A stretch of 55,839 nt of DNA. It comes from Tubiluchus corallicola (Eukaryota; Priapulida; Priapulimorpha; Priapulimorphida; Tubiluchidae). This document shows, piece by piece, positions 10,755 through 21,930 of this stretch (position 1 is its first letter; every line of letters begins with the position of its first letter). The stretch is from NCBI GenBank assembly GCA_030141605.1, contig JAQGDQ010000536.1, forward strand, positions 1 through 55,839, written 5' to 3'. Made by a program: the position numbers and the translations under genes. The notes under the pieces are model-generated. The model was not told where the DNA came from. It made no database searches and was given only the letters and a program-made list of their open reading frames with translations.

Positions 10755-11735
10755 ATGGTTTGGGTGCTGCGAAAAACGGAAGTTGGAGTCACCGAAATGA
10801 ATACGACTTTTAGCTACAACAACACTGCGAATCCCAGTAATTTCCAACTCGTTGTTGATGTTTTTTCAGTGATTTTAGGTGTAGCGATCGTCATAGCCAA
10901 TGGCATCGTTATTGCAGTGATTACGAAGACGCCATGCTTACACAAACCGTTATATTACACGCTGGGTAATTTATCTGTAGCTGATTTGCTGTCAGGAATT
11001 TGCCTCATCGTACAAACCATTGTCTTCAACGTCGCCAGTCTGACACAGCAAAATGTCACATTATGCACGTTTCTGTACGTAGTACCTCAAGTTTCTGTGG
11101 GTAATTCGATAATCTGCTATTTCTTGACCACGGCCGAACGATTTGTTAGCATCGTGTATCCTCTTCGCTACCATATTTGGCTGTCTGATCGACGTGTGAA
11201 AAAGATTCTCACCTGTGCTTGGATTTCACAAATTTTCAATTACATCATTTTCTCAATACTGTACTACGTCAGTGGGCAAATTCTGTACAAATGTATTCCA
11301 GCACCTCACGGACTATACGCAACGATACTGTTTTACAGCCTAGTGGTGTCGACACCATGTATGTCAGCATTTTTCTTCTACATGTACATCGTTATTCTAA
11401 AAACTGCTATAAAACAAGCACGTGAAATAAGCAACTGCATGCTAGCCACAGCGAGCAATTCCAACATAACAATGCGAATGACTTCATTTCAAGCAAAACT
11501 CAAACCTCTAAAAACTGTAACAATTATACTAGTTCTGTATTCCATATGCTATACGCCAAGTCTGGTGCCACTTCTGATGTTAAACATTAGAGGTGAAATC
11601 AACATGGTTAACGCAAGCAATTATTACTGGTATTTTCTGCCAGCGTATGTCAATTCATTGGCCAATGTGTTTTTTTACGTAGCAAAATTAGACGAGTTCA
11701 GAAACGAAATAAAAAAGATGGTTACATTTCATTAA
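10755..11735 (+). CDS. rhodopsin-class G-protein-coupled receptor, intronless
   Basis: 326 residues with seven hydrophobic segments (about 32-56, 66-90, 104-127, 149-172, 188-215, 251-276, 288-311). Class A marks: Asn49 in TM1, NLSVADLL with Asp77 in TM2, Cys104 at the top of TM3 with Cys180 in loop 2 (likely disulfide), Pro201 in TM5 and Pro268 in TM6. Divergences: ERF (128-130) replaces DRY, CYTP replaces CWxP, and TM7 has NVFFY (304-308), lacking the NPxxY proline. The N-terminus and loop 1 carry N-glycosylation sequons (NTT, NNT, NVT). The second ATG (10797) has purine at -3, unlike the first, and gives a 312-residue protein starting MNTTFSY; it may be the true start. ERFVSIVYPLRYH resembles amine/melanocortin/lipid-type receptors, but ligand and subfamily cannot be named. 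Confidence 0.9.
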   Translation: MVWVLRKTEVGVTEMNTTFSYNNTANPSNFQLVVDVFSVILGVAIVIANGIVIAVITKTPCLHKPLYYTLGNLSVADLLSGICLIVQTIVFNVASLTQQNVTLCTFLYVVPQVSVGNSIICYFLTTAERFVSIVYPLRYHIWLSDRRVKKILTCAWISQIFNYIIFSILYYVSGQILYKCIPAPHGLYATILFYSLVVSTPCMSAFFFYMYIVILKTAIKQAREISNCMLATASNSNITMRMTSFQAKLKPLKTVTIILVLYSICYTPSLVPLLMLNIRGEINMVNASNYYWYFLPAYVNSLANVFFYVAKLDEFRNEIKKMVTFH

Positions 11736-11892
11736 CAAATCAGTTAACCTTGTTCACATAAAAAATTTGAATGATTGATGTTGTAAATTTGCAGGCTGCT
11801 TTTATGTGAACAGAGACGAAAACGTGATAAATACCGCTACGCTAGCGTATTAGTGCATCACAAACGTACCTGCTGATAAACAAAACCTGATT

Positions 11893-12345
11893 GTTTCTGC
11901 GAATCTTGGGGTTTAACGATTACTCAAGAAAAGCAGATTGACACATTTCATAGAAATCTTCTAAAGAAAGTTTCAAGGATATGACGGCTGTACTTAATCA
12001 GAAATGAAGATTTATACATCAGAACAAAAGAATTCTAATTGAGTTCAAAAGGCAAGATTCGAAGATTAAGATGGCTAGGACATCTTCTTAGATTACCAAA
12101 TGAAGCACCAGTGAGAATCGCCTTGAAGGAAGCCTTAAAATCTTCCAAAAAACCACCTGGTAAACGTAAAACAACTTGGATAGTTAAGATAAATAAAGAT
12201 GTTCAACAACTTCAACCAAATCTATCTTTAGGAGTAGAAGAAGTTACGCTGTAAGCTGCAGATAGAAGTGGGTGGAATGTTCTAATAAATGTTGATTCCT
12301 CAATGCCTACAATAGGTGGAATGAGATTTCGAAGAAGAAGAATGT
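11893..12345 (+). mobile_element. LINE reverse-transcriptase C-terminal fragment, copy 2
   Basis: Longer than copy 1. One frame reads CESWGLT, then DTFHRNLLKKV, NEDLYIRTKEF, RRLRWLGHLLRLPNEAP and AADRSGWNVL, the classic order of the post-RT region of CR1/RTE/Jockey-like polymerases. In-frame stops (TGA near 11987, TAA near 12038 and 12252) show it is dead. With copy 1 it brackets the GPCR in direct orientation. Confidence 0.82.
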
Positions 12346-12890
12346 CAGGTTCAGATTCGAATGATAGTCTTTTTTGGCAATGTACCCTGAGGTAAAAGTG
12401 TCAATCATTCGCTATAACGATAATTCAAGGTGAACATCATTATTTGGCGTATTCTCTTTTTTCATTCAAAAGTTCAAGAGTTTATTTCATTTCAAATTTG
12501 TTTTTTGTTTCTGTTTTTGTTTCTCAAATTTGAAATTTGACATTAAACTGGGCAACACCAACACAAGATTTTCTTCCTTTTGCTGTCCAGGGGCATACCA
12601 GTAGCCTCAATAAAAATTATATATTAATGTTTTCTGTGTCAAAATTTGTAAAAATTTGTGTTAACTTAATGCTTTCTGCGTAGATTACCATTGTAAACCT
12701 GTATGCTCATGGTATCTAGATACTAAATTCTAGATAGCAATAAATTCTAGATTCTAAATTCAAATGAATAATATTATTGTCTCTAATAAAATTATATTAT
12801 TATCTCGCAAAGAAAGTTTTTTGCACAATTAACGTTGTCTCTTAATAACAATCAATTAATCTTCTCCTCTTCTGTAACACCATCCCAATT
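12346..12890. other. non-coding, nothing recognised
   Basis: AT-rich sequence with short internal repeats (TCTAGATACTAAATTCTAGA near 12715-12755). No coding frame. Confidence 0.45.
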
Positions 12891-13890
12891 CGTCTCTTCT
12901 CTTTCTTGAGCAATGTATGAACACATGTTTCAATACCATCATTACAAAAACAATCTCTTTGTTTTTCATGAATTTAATGTACAGGATTTTCTCTCAATTC
13001 TAGAGCACCAATTCTCGCTTCAACCAGTAACTCAGATCTCTAAATATCGTCCCTCCAAACTTCATATCGTGGATGAGATTTATTCGTATTACATCTAACC
13101 GATATAAGATACAGCACGATTCGTACTGGCAGAGACCCGAAATTATTTACTGTATTCGTAAAACTTTTTCGTGATGAATTCCTCTTAACATTCTGTAATT
13201 CCTACTAAAATGGGCTAAAGTTGCAGCTTGCTGTGTAAATTACCAAAGTGTAAACCTTAATATAGCTGACTTAGGAACTAATGATCTGTTGAAGTTGTTA
13301 TTATTCGGTAAAGATGAATTTAACCATATTACTAACTGTAAAATATTCCAATGTATACTTGACTTTATATTATGTACTAAACGCTTCCAGTAGTTTCTAT
13401 CTGATATAAAATGCATCAGTCTTAAATATTCCTACATTAATATTTACTAACTGTCATTTTCTACTAATGTCTACTAATACTAATGTATCACTGTAGTAAA
13501 ACTTTAGTATACTAAAGTATACTAAAAACTAAGTATAGTCTATGCTTACTGTAAATGTTCTTGCAAATAGTGAATAAAGTCTGTTGTGGTGAGGATCCTA
13601 AATCATGTTGTACAAACTGTCTGATCCAATCCTATAATAAATTATGTTTAAACTAATTACCAAAGCTGTGATACAGAGGATTTTGACTATCTGCCATCTG
13701 CATCCTATAATGCTGAATTTTATTTCTTATAAGCTTTATATTTGTATTTCATTTTATTGTACTGATTAACTGCTTAATCTTTGATGTTTAAATCCTGTAA
13801 TTTTAAATAGTATTTTATATTTTGTGTAAATTCCCCTGCAAATAGAGGGGCTTTTATTGTATCTATCTATTTTTGTCAATAAATAATAAA
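12890..13890 (+). mobile_element. possible degenerate LINE 3' end
   Basis: Shifting frames give MYEHMFQYHHYKNNL (12913) and, after a frameshift, a VFVKLFRDEFLL segment near 13160. These resemble the last part of non-LTR polymerases (the segment before YxTR and the final FK..LK..LL). The region ends with TTTTGTCAATAAATAATAAA (13872-13891), a LINE-like tail. Evidence is weak because the motif order is broken. Confidence 0.25.
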
Positions 13891-14094
13891 TAACCAGTGT
13901 TGAACATAAGATGGCTTTCTGTAAAATTACACCATACTTCTCAGTCAAATTTGTCTGTTAATTTACAAAGATCTTGTTTCGATAAATCTCCAAGCGCTCA
14001 TCTGACCGGATGAATGAGCATGACCCACCCACGTCTCCTGCGTTTTAACTTCCTGGTCCATTTTTCTTTAATGCAAATAATGTATTTCATGCAA

Positions 14095-14200
14095 ATCATC
14101 ATCATCATCATCATATGCCCGTCACGTCTATTGTAGACATTGGGCAGGCAGAATTCTAAATTAAAAGAAATCTGCCTTCAGACAGGCAAACGCAGCAGTA
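14095..14200 (+). repeat. (ATC)n-headed dispersed repeat, copy 1
   Basis: (ATC)n, then TCTATTGTAGACATTG..CAGGCAGAATTC, then AAAAGAAATCTG.CTTCAGACAG. The same series occurs at 15730-15985. AGGCAGA and TCTGCCT form a short inverted repeat. Confidence 0.7.
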
Positions 14201-14625
14201 ATCCAGCAAAAAAACTAGACACTACTACGTCAGTGGCTTGTCAGCACCACTTCCGTTACATGCATGCAAGTGATGTAGCTTTAATCCTACTGACTAACAG
14301 CGCCACCTATTGAATAGCTCAGGAATAAAATCGAACAATCGAACATATCCAGTTTCGTAATTATTTTATTGACTGATTATTGACCGATTTGTGGGAAAAT
14401 CACTCGTTTCAGCTAATATCGTCTGGATTGCACTACAACACATTAATTAATAAGCAAAAATAATTTATAAAAACCATTACATTCTACACATATCGTGATT
14501 ATAATCGAAATTTCTGTTCTCGAAAAAATAAGAAATGCTGCGAAAACGTTTAACAATTTAGATGTTTTTCTGTTTATTACAGTTAATAGAAACAATGAGA
14601 AACTATTAAACTACATTCTGCTGTC

Positions 14626-15055
14626 TTAGGTTGTTTTGGCACGAAAACATGACTAAACAAATACAGTTTACCAAAGCGTACAGTACCGCAAGTTCGTAGT
14701 TGTTCGCAACTTTTGATTATTATTATGTGCTGCCCTCTTTAAGCAAGGCTACAAACTAGATGATCTTTCAAAATTTTAACCGGATTCCGTGTTTGGTTAA
14801 TTTACAGATTAGAGATCGCATTAGAGACATGATAAAGCGTGACAAAGCTCAACAATAAGTTTTTTCACTCGATAATGGAAATTATAGTTTTAAGGATGAC
14901 GTAACGGATCAAGTTTTCTTCGTTATAGCCGAAGTCCATGATCTGTAAAAGAAGAAAATAAGAAAAATAGAGAAGAGTCATCTCACATTATCAAAATTTA
15001 AGCAAAACTTGCTTTTCAATAAATTTATGTTTAGTGTGTCTACAAATAACTATTA
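14626..15055 (+). repeat. dispersed repeat copy 2 (partner 7236-7665)
   Basis: Diverged copy of the 430-bp element at 7236-7665, same orientation, again followed by GTGAG-type pentamers. Shared blocks include ATCTTTCAAAATTTTAAC and TGATCTGTAAAAGAA. Confidence 0.7.
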
Positions 15056-15597
15056 TTGTATTACATACAGCACAAAAGTAGTGAATTTAGGTGAAAATAA
15101 ATGTGAGATGAGATGACATAACGCCAGGTAGGTAATGTGACGTACAGACGCATGAAGTAAGGTAAGAGAGTAAGATAACTGATGGTATGATAAACTGGTG
15201 TGAAGTAAGATGAGATGAGGTAAAGAAAGGTGAGGCCAGGTGATATGATGTGAGCTGAGGTAAATTGAGGCGAGGTGACGTCAGTTGAACTGAGGTGAGA
15301 TGAGGTAAAGTGAGGCGACGTGACGTGAGCTGCACTGAGGTGAGGTGAGTTGAGCTGAGATAAGGTCACATGAGATGAGGCGAGGTGACGTGAGTTGAAC
15401 TGAGGTGAGGTAAAGTGAGGTGAGTTGAGCTGAGGTAAGGTCAGATGAGATGAGGTGAGGTGAGGTGAGTTGAGCTGAGGTGAGGTGAGGTGAAGTGAAC
15501 TGAGGTGAGATGAGTTGAGGCGAACTGAGCTGAGTTGAGTTGAGCTGAGACGAGGTGAGTTGAGCTGAAGTCAGATGAAGTAAGGTGAACTAAGGAG
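15056..15597. repeat. GGTGA/GTTGA/GCTGA pentanucleotide array
   Basis: About 500 bp of 5-bp units (GAGGT, GAGTT, GAGCT, GAGAT), more regular toward the 3' side, with longer composite units such as GAGGTGAGTTGAGCT. Open frames on the minus strand are repeat artefacts. Not a telomeric motif. Confidence 0.92.
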
Positions 15598-15727
15598 CTA
15601 AGACATTTTTGCAAGAATTCAGCCTATGGGGAAAACAATGTCTCTCTCTGCTGATGGCTGCCTGGTTTTAGAACTGCATTTTGCACAGACTCTCACTGTA
15701 AAACGCTACCCGGTCGGATCTACTCAT

Positions 15728-15985
15728 TAACATTCATCATTATTGCCATCATCATCATCATCGTCACTGCCACTGTCATTGTCGCCGTCGCCGTCACCAT
15801 CATCATCGTCATCGTCATCATCATTATTATTATCATCATCGTCATCATCATTGTCGTCATCATCATCATCATCATCATTGTCATCATCATCATCATCATC
15901 ATCTGCTTATCATACTGTATATTTCTATTATAGACATTGAACAGGCAGAATTCAAAAAGAAATCTGTCCTCAAGACAGATCTGTG
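15728..15985 (+). repeat. (ATC)n-headed dispersed repeat, copy 2
   Basis: (ATC/GTC)n at 15728-15903, followed by the same tail as at 14115-14195 (TCTATTATAGACATTG, CAGGCAGAATTC, AAGACAGATCTG). The microsatellite is therefore part of a repeat family, not an independent tract. Confidence 0.75.
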
Positions 15986-16254
15986 AACTAATGGTCAACT
16001 AAATTTTCGTACCTTATTCTAACCTACGTTTATCGTAGACGACCTGTACCTGACTGTTTTCTGTGATGAACTCTGCATCTACAGATCATTTTTTGCTGCT
16101 TTGAATAATTATGAATAATAATTATTATAATTATGAATTCAGATCGCCTGTTATTTAAGTTGTTTTAAATAATCGAAAACAAAATTTATTTGGCAAATGT
16201 AATGAATAAACCGTTCATTTTCCAAGGAATTTTAAATTATGAATGGATTCCACA

Positions 16255-16600
16255 GCAACACAGACATATATACAAATTGTTATTACAATGAAAAAAATTA
16301 TAAACTAAACGAGTTATGGTGAGGAGGAGGAAGGATTGAGCTTTCGAGTCCTCCTCCAGATAAGTGGAACAATTGACAATTAACATTACATAGTATTTTC
16401 ATCAGTTATAACGTACATTAGAACAAAATAAGTTTTGTTAGTAACTTAAGATCAGGATGAGTAAAATTGTGAGTTAATTATACCGTTGTAGTAAGTAATT
16501 CTTTCATGCTTTTTTTAAATTGATAAAGACTAAGAGTTTCCATTTCACGCGGAATTGATGACCATATTTTAATAGCATTCTATTATGATGACTGTTTCAA
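16255..16600 (-). mobile_element. LINE 3' end (polymerase C-terminus plus 3' UTR)
   Basis: Minus-strand frame from about 16580 reads IKIWSSIPREME, then LYQFKKSMKELL, and stops at 16478-16480. This is the WxxIP...FKxxxKxLL terminus common in Jockey/CR1/L2-type elements. Upstream codons contain stops. The following 3' UTR contains GGAGGAGGA and TCCTCCTCC at about 16322-16357, a 9-bp stem around a roughly 18-nt loop. Truncated. Confidence 0.7.
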
Positions 16601-17083
16601 TTGGGGAAAAAAATCATTACATACATGCGTTTTAATAAAGTTAAAGACAGAAAATAGCCATAGCTAAGTTGCCAATTTGTAAATTTTCAAGTATTCTTTA
16701 AACATATTATTTTATTATATTTATAGTAGCCTCTGTTAAATGTCTTTTCTCAAACATACAACTAGTTTCCTTTACGCCAATGACCGTTTTTTGGAATTCA
16801 GAAACTACAGAAAATGTTCACGAATTTAGTTCACGAATTTAGTGCTCTAAATGTAATAATTATTGTTCGATCAGCATGGTGACGGTTTACGAAAATTTTC
16901 AACAGAAGGTCGTGGTCAATTTTACTTAACAACGATGAGCATTGATGTAATACTATTATACAAATATCAACAGTAATTCAATTTAATCAATACAAATTAA
17001 GCATTTAACAAAACAGTTAGTTTATATGTTATTTCTTTAAAATCATTTTCTTCGCCTTCATCAAGTTAACTAAAAAGTATCGC
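16600..17083. other. non-coding; 3' flank of the carboxypeptidase gene
   Basis: AT-rich. On the minus strand an ATTAAA variant poly(A) signal lies near 16983-16988, about 100 bp beyond the CCP stop. No gene. Confidence 0.4.
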
Positions 17084-20000
17084 CTACACCTGTTTTGGCT
17101 TCTTCCTGCGAAGACGTTTCTTTCTGTTTTTAACTTTTGTTTTAATCATTGAATCGTTCGCGTTATTGTTAGACTCTAAATCTGGAGACTTTTCTACACT
17201 CGACGAAGTGCCAGGCTTCCGAGATACTTTCTTTACGATGACCTCCTCCGTTCTGCTGTGTGACTGTTCCTCATTTGTTTGCTTGCTGGCTTTCTTTGAA
17301 CTTGACTGCCGTCTAGTTGAATTCTTTCTCATTGTAGGGGAGCTGGATTGAAAAACCGACTGAGCGCTGGTGTCTTGAGTCACCGTGTCTTTAGTCTGTC
17401 CCGATTGCTGACGTAGCACGGCCTCTTTTTTCTGTTTCTGTATTAATTTCAGTAGATTGCTGGGAGGGTTTCCAAAAAATTGCAAGCTTTTCCGCCCGTA
17501 TGATGATGGCAAGCTGCCAGTCAATGTCAGTTCGTAAGGACTTGTAAACATTGTGCTTTCTGAGTGTGTGAACAAAGACTTCAGTTGAGGTGGCTCTTTT
17601 TGTTTTCCAAATCTGGTTTGTGGGTATGCAGAATAAACAAATGCAGACATATTTGGTTTTAGGTTATATGGTAAAATGTCCATTTCAGACGTTGACTTGC
17701 TTGTATTAGAAGAAATCGGTTGATAAGTCATCTCCTTTTCAACTTTATAATTCTTGGCCTCTCTTTTTTGAGCAGATCCACCAGTTGTTGATTGGTCAAC
17801 CTTTTTCAAAGGACTGTTTTGCAAACTAGGTAAAATATCTTCACTGCTCTTTTTACGTTGTTTCATGCACGTTAGAATAATATTTTTGAACTTGTTTCGT
17901 GTTGTTTTAACTTTTGTGCTAACTTTCTTCCGAGGTTTTGCTTGAATGCTAAGGTCACTAAAAATATGGGCATTTAACATGTCACGAGCAGACCTTTCAA
18001 TTCGACAACTAAGATCATTTGCAGATTTAGATTTGTTGCACGAACAGCTACTAGGCATTGTCTTTGTTTGTTGCTCTGCCAATTTTTTCATTTTCTCTTG
18101 TTTAGATTTTCGTCTTTTCTTTTTGTTCTGCGCGGATCTTTCCAACATTTCTTCACCGTATGTTAGCAATTCGTCCAACTCAGAGCTCTCAGAATCACTA
18201 TCATCACTAGACGTGTCAAAGAGTTCGGGAAGCTCATCTTTGAATAAGTCAGTTGTGGAGTCATCAGTCAAGCTTTCGGGATCTTCTTTGTTCACCTGGT
18301 TGCGCAGAGTTGTGACACAAGAGCTGATTTCTTCCTGAGACATGGCATTGAACTGAGAAAGTGCCTTGCAGAAGTCTTCCCCAATTCGTTGATAATCCTC
18401 TGTGGAAAAATGGTATCCACGCTTCTCTCCTATTGTTGGTCCACATACGCTAGCTTCCAGCGTGAAACTGTTCACTATTCCAAGTTTCATAATCGTAACT
18501 CTCCCCGTCCCCAGTTTGTGTTTCTGCACTTTGAATCGACAACTTTCAAACGAGAACAAATTTGGCGACTGTCTGGAAAGAACGTGTGGGAAAACAACAC
18601 TCTTCTTCTCACATCCGTAGATAAACATGTTCTGCTTTCTACCATGTCCGTGAAAATCACAGTATAAGAGAACATCTCTCTCGCCCATCAAACGTTTGAT
18701 GAGCATTTTTGCGTGCCATACGGATGGATACGAATCCCGAAGGATAGACCTGTAACTGCGGTTGAGATCTCTGCCAGCAAGTGAACATCTATGATTACCC
18801 ACAATTACGCCATCTGGATTCAGCATAGGTAAAATCTTAAAAACGAATCTTTTACGAAGTTCTTTTGCATCAAGACTGTCTCCCAATAAGTAGTCCAACA
18901 GACCCTTCATCATCCAACTACTGCACGTTTCACCAGGGTGAACTCTCGCAGTGAGAACGACACCCTTTCTTTTTTCAATTGGAATTTCTTCACTTGATGG
19001 TGAAGTTATAGTTAATATGTACACTAGATTTCCAGCAAGTGAGCGGCATAACACACGCTGGCGACAGGACAAGCTCTTTTTTGCATCAGTGTAGATCGTT
19101 TGCAGATAATGTTGCAAGTCTGAGTAAGTGTACGGATAGCTGTAAGCAAAATAGCAGGTGTCATAACTCTTGGGAAATGTACAGCTCCAAGTTAAAGAGT
19201 AAGAAGGGCGTCCATCATTACTTGTCATACCATTCCTGTAATATCTTATATCGTTCCCAATTCTTATCCATCCGATTCCCTTTGATCGTGCATTGTGTTC
19301 AGAATACATTAACGGTTTCATACCTTGGCTGTACAAACTGTCAGACTTCATCAAATTTGTGATCGTGAATTTATATTTCTGATTGGCTCTTACATTTTTT
19401 ACTTGGAAGTAGAACCATTGTCGGTGACCTTTTGTGTACAGGTCGCTTCGCAGAGACAACTCATAGTCGAACTTACCCACCTTGACTGCCCTTTCAAGAT
19501 TACCGCTTTCAAATCTTGCCTCAAATTTCAGTGTGGTGTCCCATGCATTTTTCATCTTATCAGCATCATTCTGGCAAGCATATTTACATCCTCCAACCCG
19601 CGACTGCTGGAAGTATCCTGTTGATCTGGGCGGGACGTATTCATACACTACTTGATCAGGTGTAACATCCACTGTAACATCTACTCCCGAGATATCAGAA
19701 AACAATAGACTATTAGCTACTTTATGTAAAGGCTCAGGCGTAGGCTTGGTTTCTATATGTTTTATTGTAATAGGCATTACTTGGATCTCAGACGGCCATC
19801 TTACAGCTTGCTGGGCACTATAATCAGTGGTAAACGAATATAAATTTCTTGGTTCCACTAAGCGAGGCACAAGACGCCCTTCTTCAAAGTTGTATTCTAC
19901 TTGCTTGGAAATGCACAGTTTTCTATCATGTAATCTGATAGCCTTGGTCACGAGTTCGTCTACGGATAGGCAGTTTTTCTGTTTGTTCCACGCCTGTTTT

Positions 20001-20218
20001 GTTTGCGATGCGTTTTTGTAGCCGACGCCGCGTACAGAGAGAATGTGAGATGACGGTACACTGATGCTGCTGTCAGTCATAGTCTCTGACCACTTGTGGT
20101 CAGTATTTCGCATGTACTTATACAATGCACACTGGTTACGGCCGGTGTAATATCCATAGTAACTTAGGTAGTTCGACATAAAATTGTCGTAAGCATTTTG
20201 TTCAAAACTACTCGACAT
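17084..20218 (-). CDS. AGBL2/AGBL3: cytosolic carboxypeptidase, CCP2/CCP3 type (peptidase M14D)
   Basis: 1044 residues in one uninterrupted exon, close to the vertebrate CCP2/CCP3 lengths (about 900-1000). Family members trim glutamates from tubulin and other protein tails and act on cilia and microtubules. The N-terminal beta domain (about 230-385) has FESGNLERAVKVG and YPYTYSDLQ. The metallopeptidase domain (about 386-620) has zinc ligands in HPGE (His427, Glu430) and DFHGHG (His523), substrate residues in GRDLNRSY (480s) and the catalytic Glu588 in TLEAS. All are intact. The tail from about 650 is acidic, then Lys/Ser-rich and disordered, ending in a basic RKKRLRRKK patch. The start is the first Met and leaves a plausible MSSSFEQ N-terminus. 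CCP2 versus CCP3 cannot be decided. Lack of introns in a family normally rich in them suggests a retrocopy or intron loss. Confidence 0.95.
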   Translation of the reverse strand: MSSSFEQNAYDNFMSNYLSYYGYYTGRNQCALYKYMRNTDHKWSETMTDSSISVPSSHILSVRGVGYKNASQTKQAWNKQKNCLSVDELVTKAIRLHDRKLCISKQVEYNFEEGRLVPRLVEPRNLYSFTTDYSAQQAVRWPSEIQVMPITIKHIETKPTPEPLHKVANSLLFSDISGVDVTVDVTPDQVVYEYVPPRSTGYFQQSRVGGCKYACQNDADKMKNAWDTTLKFEARFESGNLERAVKVGKFDYELSLRSDLYTKGHRQWFYFQVKNVRANQKYKFTITNLMKSDSLYSQGMKPLMYSEHNARSKGIGWIRIGNDIRYYRNGMTSNDGRPSYSLTWSCTFPKSYDTCYFAYSYPYTYSDLQHYLQTIYTDAKKSLSCRQRVLCRSLAGNLVYILTITSPSSEEIPIEKRKGVVLTARVHPGETCSSWMMKGLLDYLLGDSLDAKELRKRFVFKILPMLNPDGVIVGNHRCSLAGRDLNRSYRSILRDSYPSVWHAKMLIKRLMGERDVLLYCDFHGHGRKQNMFIYGCEKKSVVFPHVLSRQSPNLFSFESCRFKVQKHKLGTGRVTIMKLGIVNSFTLEASVCGPTIGEKRGYHFSTEDYQRIGEDFCKALSQFNAMSQEEISSCVTTLRNQVNKEDPESLTDDSTTDLFKDELPELFDTSSDDSDSESSELDELLTYGEEMLERSAQNKKKRRKSKQEKMKKLAEQQTKTMPSSCSCNKSKSANDLSCRIERSARDMLNAHIFSDLSIQAKPRKKVSTKVKTTRNKFKNIILTCMKQRKKSSEDILPSLQNSPLKKVDQSTTGGSAQKREAKNYKVEKEMTYQPISSNTSKSTSEMDILPYNLKPNMSAFVYSAYPQTRFGKQKEPPQLKSLFTHSESTMFTSPYELTLTGSLPSSYGRKSLQFFGNPPSNLLKLIQKQKKEAVLRQQSGQTKDTVTQDTSAQSVFQSSSPTMRKNSTRRQSSSKKASKQTNEEQSHSRTEEVIVKKVSRKPGTSSSVEKSPDLESNNNANDSMIKTKVKNRKKRLRRKKPKQV

Positions 20219-20800
20219 TATTCACCAAACATTGTATCACCGCTGACACTGCAGTTCTGCAAAGCTGAAGTATGAGTTCTGAAACAGCTTACATAGAAAC
20301 ATTTACCGTCAGGAAACTTTAACGTATATTCATAATAACACCGTTGCTTAGAAACCAGGAGTGAGAGTGACGTGTGGGCGTGTTTGTGTGTCATTATAGC
20401 TGTGAACCTTATGATGACTCAACATAATGTAGTAGAGATATACGTACGAGAATTCTGCACCCACTTCTTCGGCTGACGTTGTTTGACGCCCCAGCTAAAA
20501 GTGTTTTTACACTTCCCTTCTCAATGGTCAACCAGTTCCCCCACGGTCCCCACCATGCTCCAAATATTGAATTTTCTTTATTTAATATTACTAACAATAA
20601 ACAATAATAAATAATTTAATTGTAATAGTTCTAGTGTTTTAAGCTTATGCAAGTATTATAGTGTAGTAAGTAAATGTAATTAGTTACGTATCTACAGCTT
20701 GTGTATGCTAAATGAATTTGAAATTGAATTTATGACACTATTGTACTCAATATATGTCTCGCCGGTTTTTTTACCTTTCGTCTCTGTACTTTGCCCTGAA
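20219..20800. other. CCP 5' flank, then LINE-tail-like sequence
   Basis: 20219-20400 is the likely CCP promoter side. 20560-20745 is AT-rich with ACAATAAACAATAATAAATA and TGAATTTGAAATTGAATTT, resembling a plus-strand retroelement tail. No coding frame. Confidence 0.35.
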
Positions 20801-20801
20801 G

Positions 20802-21070
20802 ACTCCCGAGATATCAGAAAACAGTAGACTATTAGCTATTTCATGTAAAGGCTCAGGCGTAGGCTTGGTTTCTATATGTTTTATTGTAATAGGCATTACT
20901 TGGATCTCAGACGGCCATCTTACAGCTTGCTGGGCACTATAATCAGTGGTAAACGAATATAAATTTCTTGGTTCCACTAAGCGAGGCACAAGACGCCCTT
21001 CTTCAAAGTTGTATTCTACTTGCTTGGAAATGCACAGTTTTCTATCATGTAATCTGATAGCCTTGGTCAC
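20802..21070 (-). pseudogene. duplicated internal fragment of the carboxypeptidase gene
   Basis: 269 bp aligned without gaps to 19683-19951 (constant offset 1119), with only 3 substitutions seen. It covers about CCP residues 90-178 in the same orientation and stays open, with a KV-to-EI change, but has no ATG. Neither edge is a splice site. The copy ends exactly where a palindromic AT tract begins. Very recent, non-functional on its own. Confidence 0.95.
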
Positions 21071-21780
<710 letters not shown>

Positions 21781-21930
21781 TAACAGAAGGGTCATCTTAT
21801 AAGCACTTACATGTACATAGAAAGCGGGACAAAAGCAGGGAAACGGGTCAGTAATGCCTGCATGAAATGACAAAATCTTAGGAAACCAGATAAAGCAAAA
21901 ATAGAGAGTGTTTTGCTACGGTAAGACACT

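Noticed and set aside
15061-15369. Minus-strand frames of 80-100 codons rich in Thr, Ser and Leu
   Set aside because: They follow the GGTGA pentamer array and have no codon-level signal.
15056-15597. Telomere-like repeat
   Set aside because: Units are GAGGT/GAGTT/GAGCT, not the TTAGGG family, and lie internally.
18264-19624. Several short frames on both strands inside the carboxypeptidase gene
   Set aside because: Shadows of the 1044-codon CDS in other frames.
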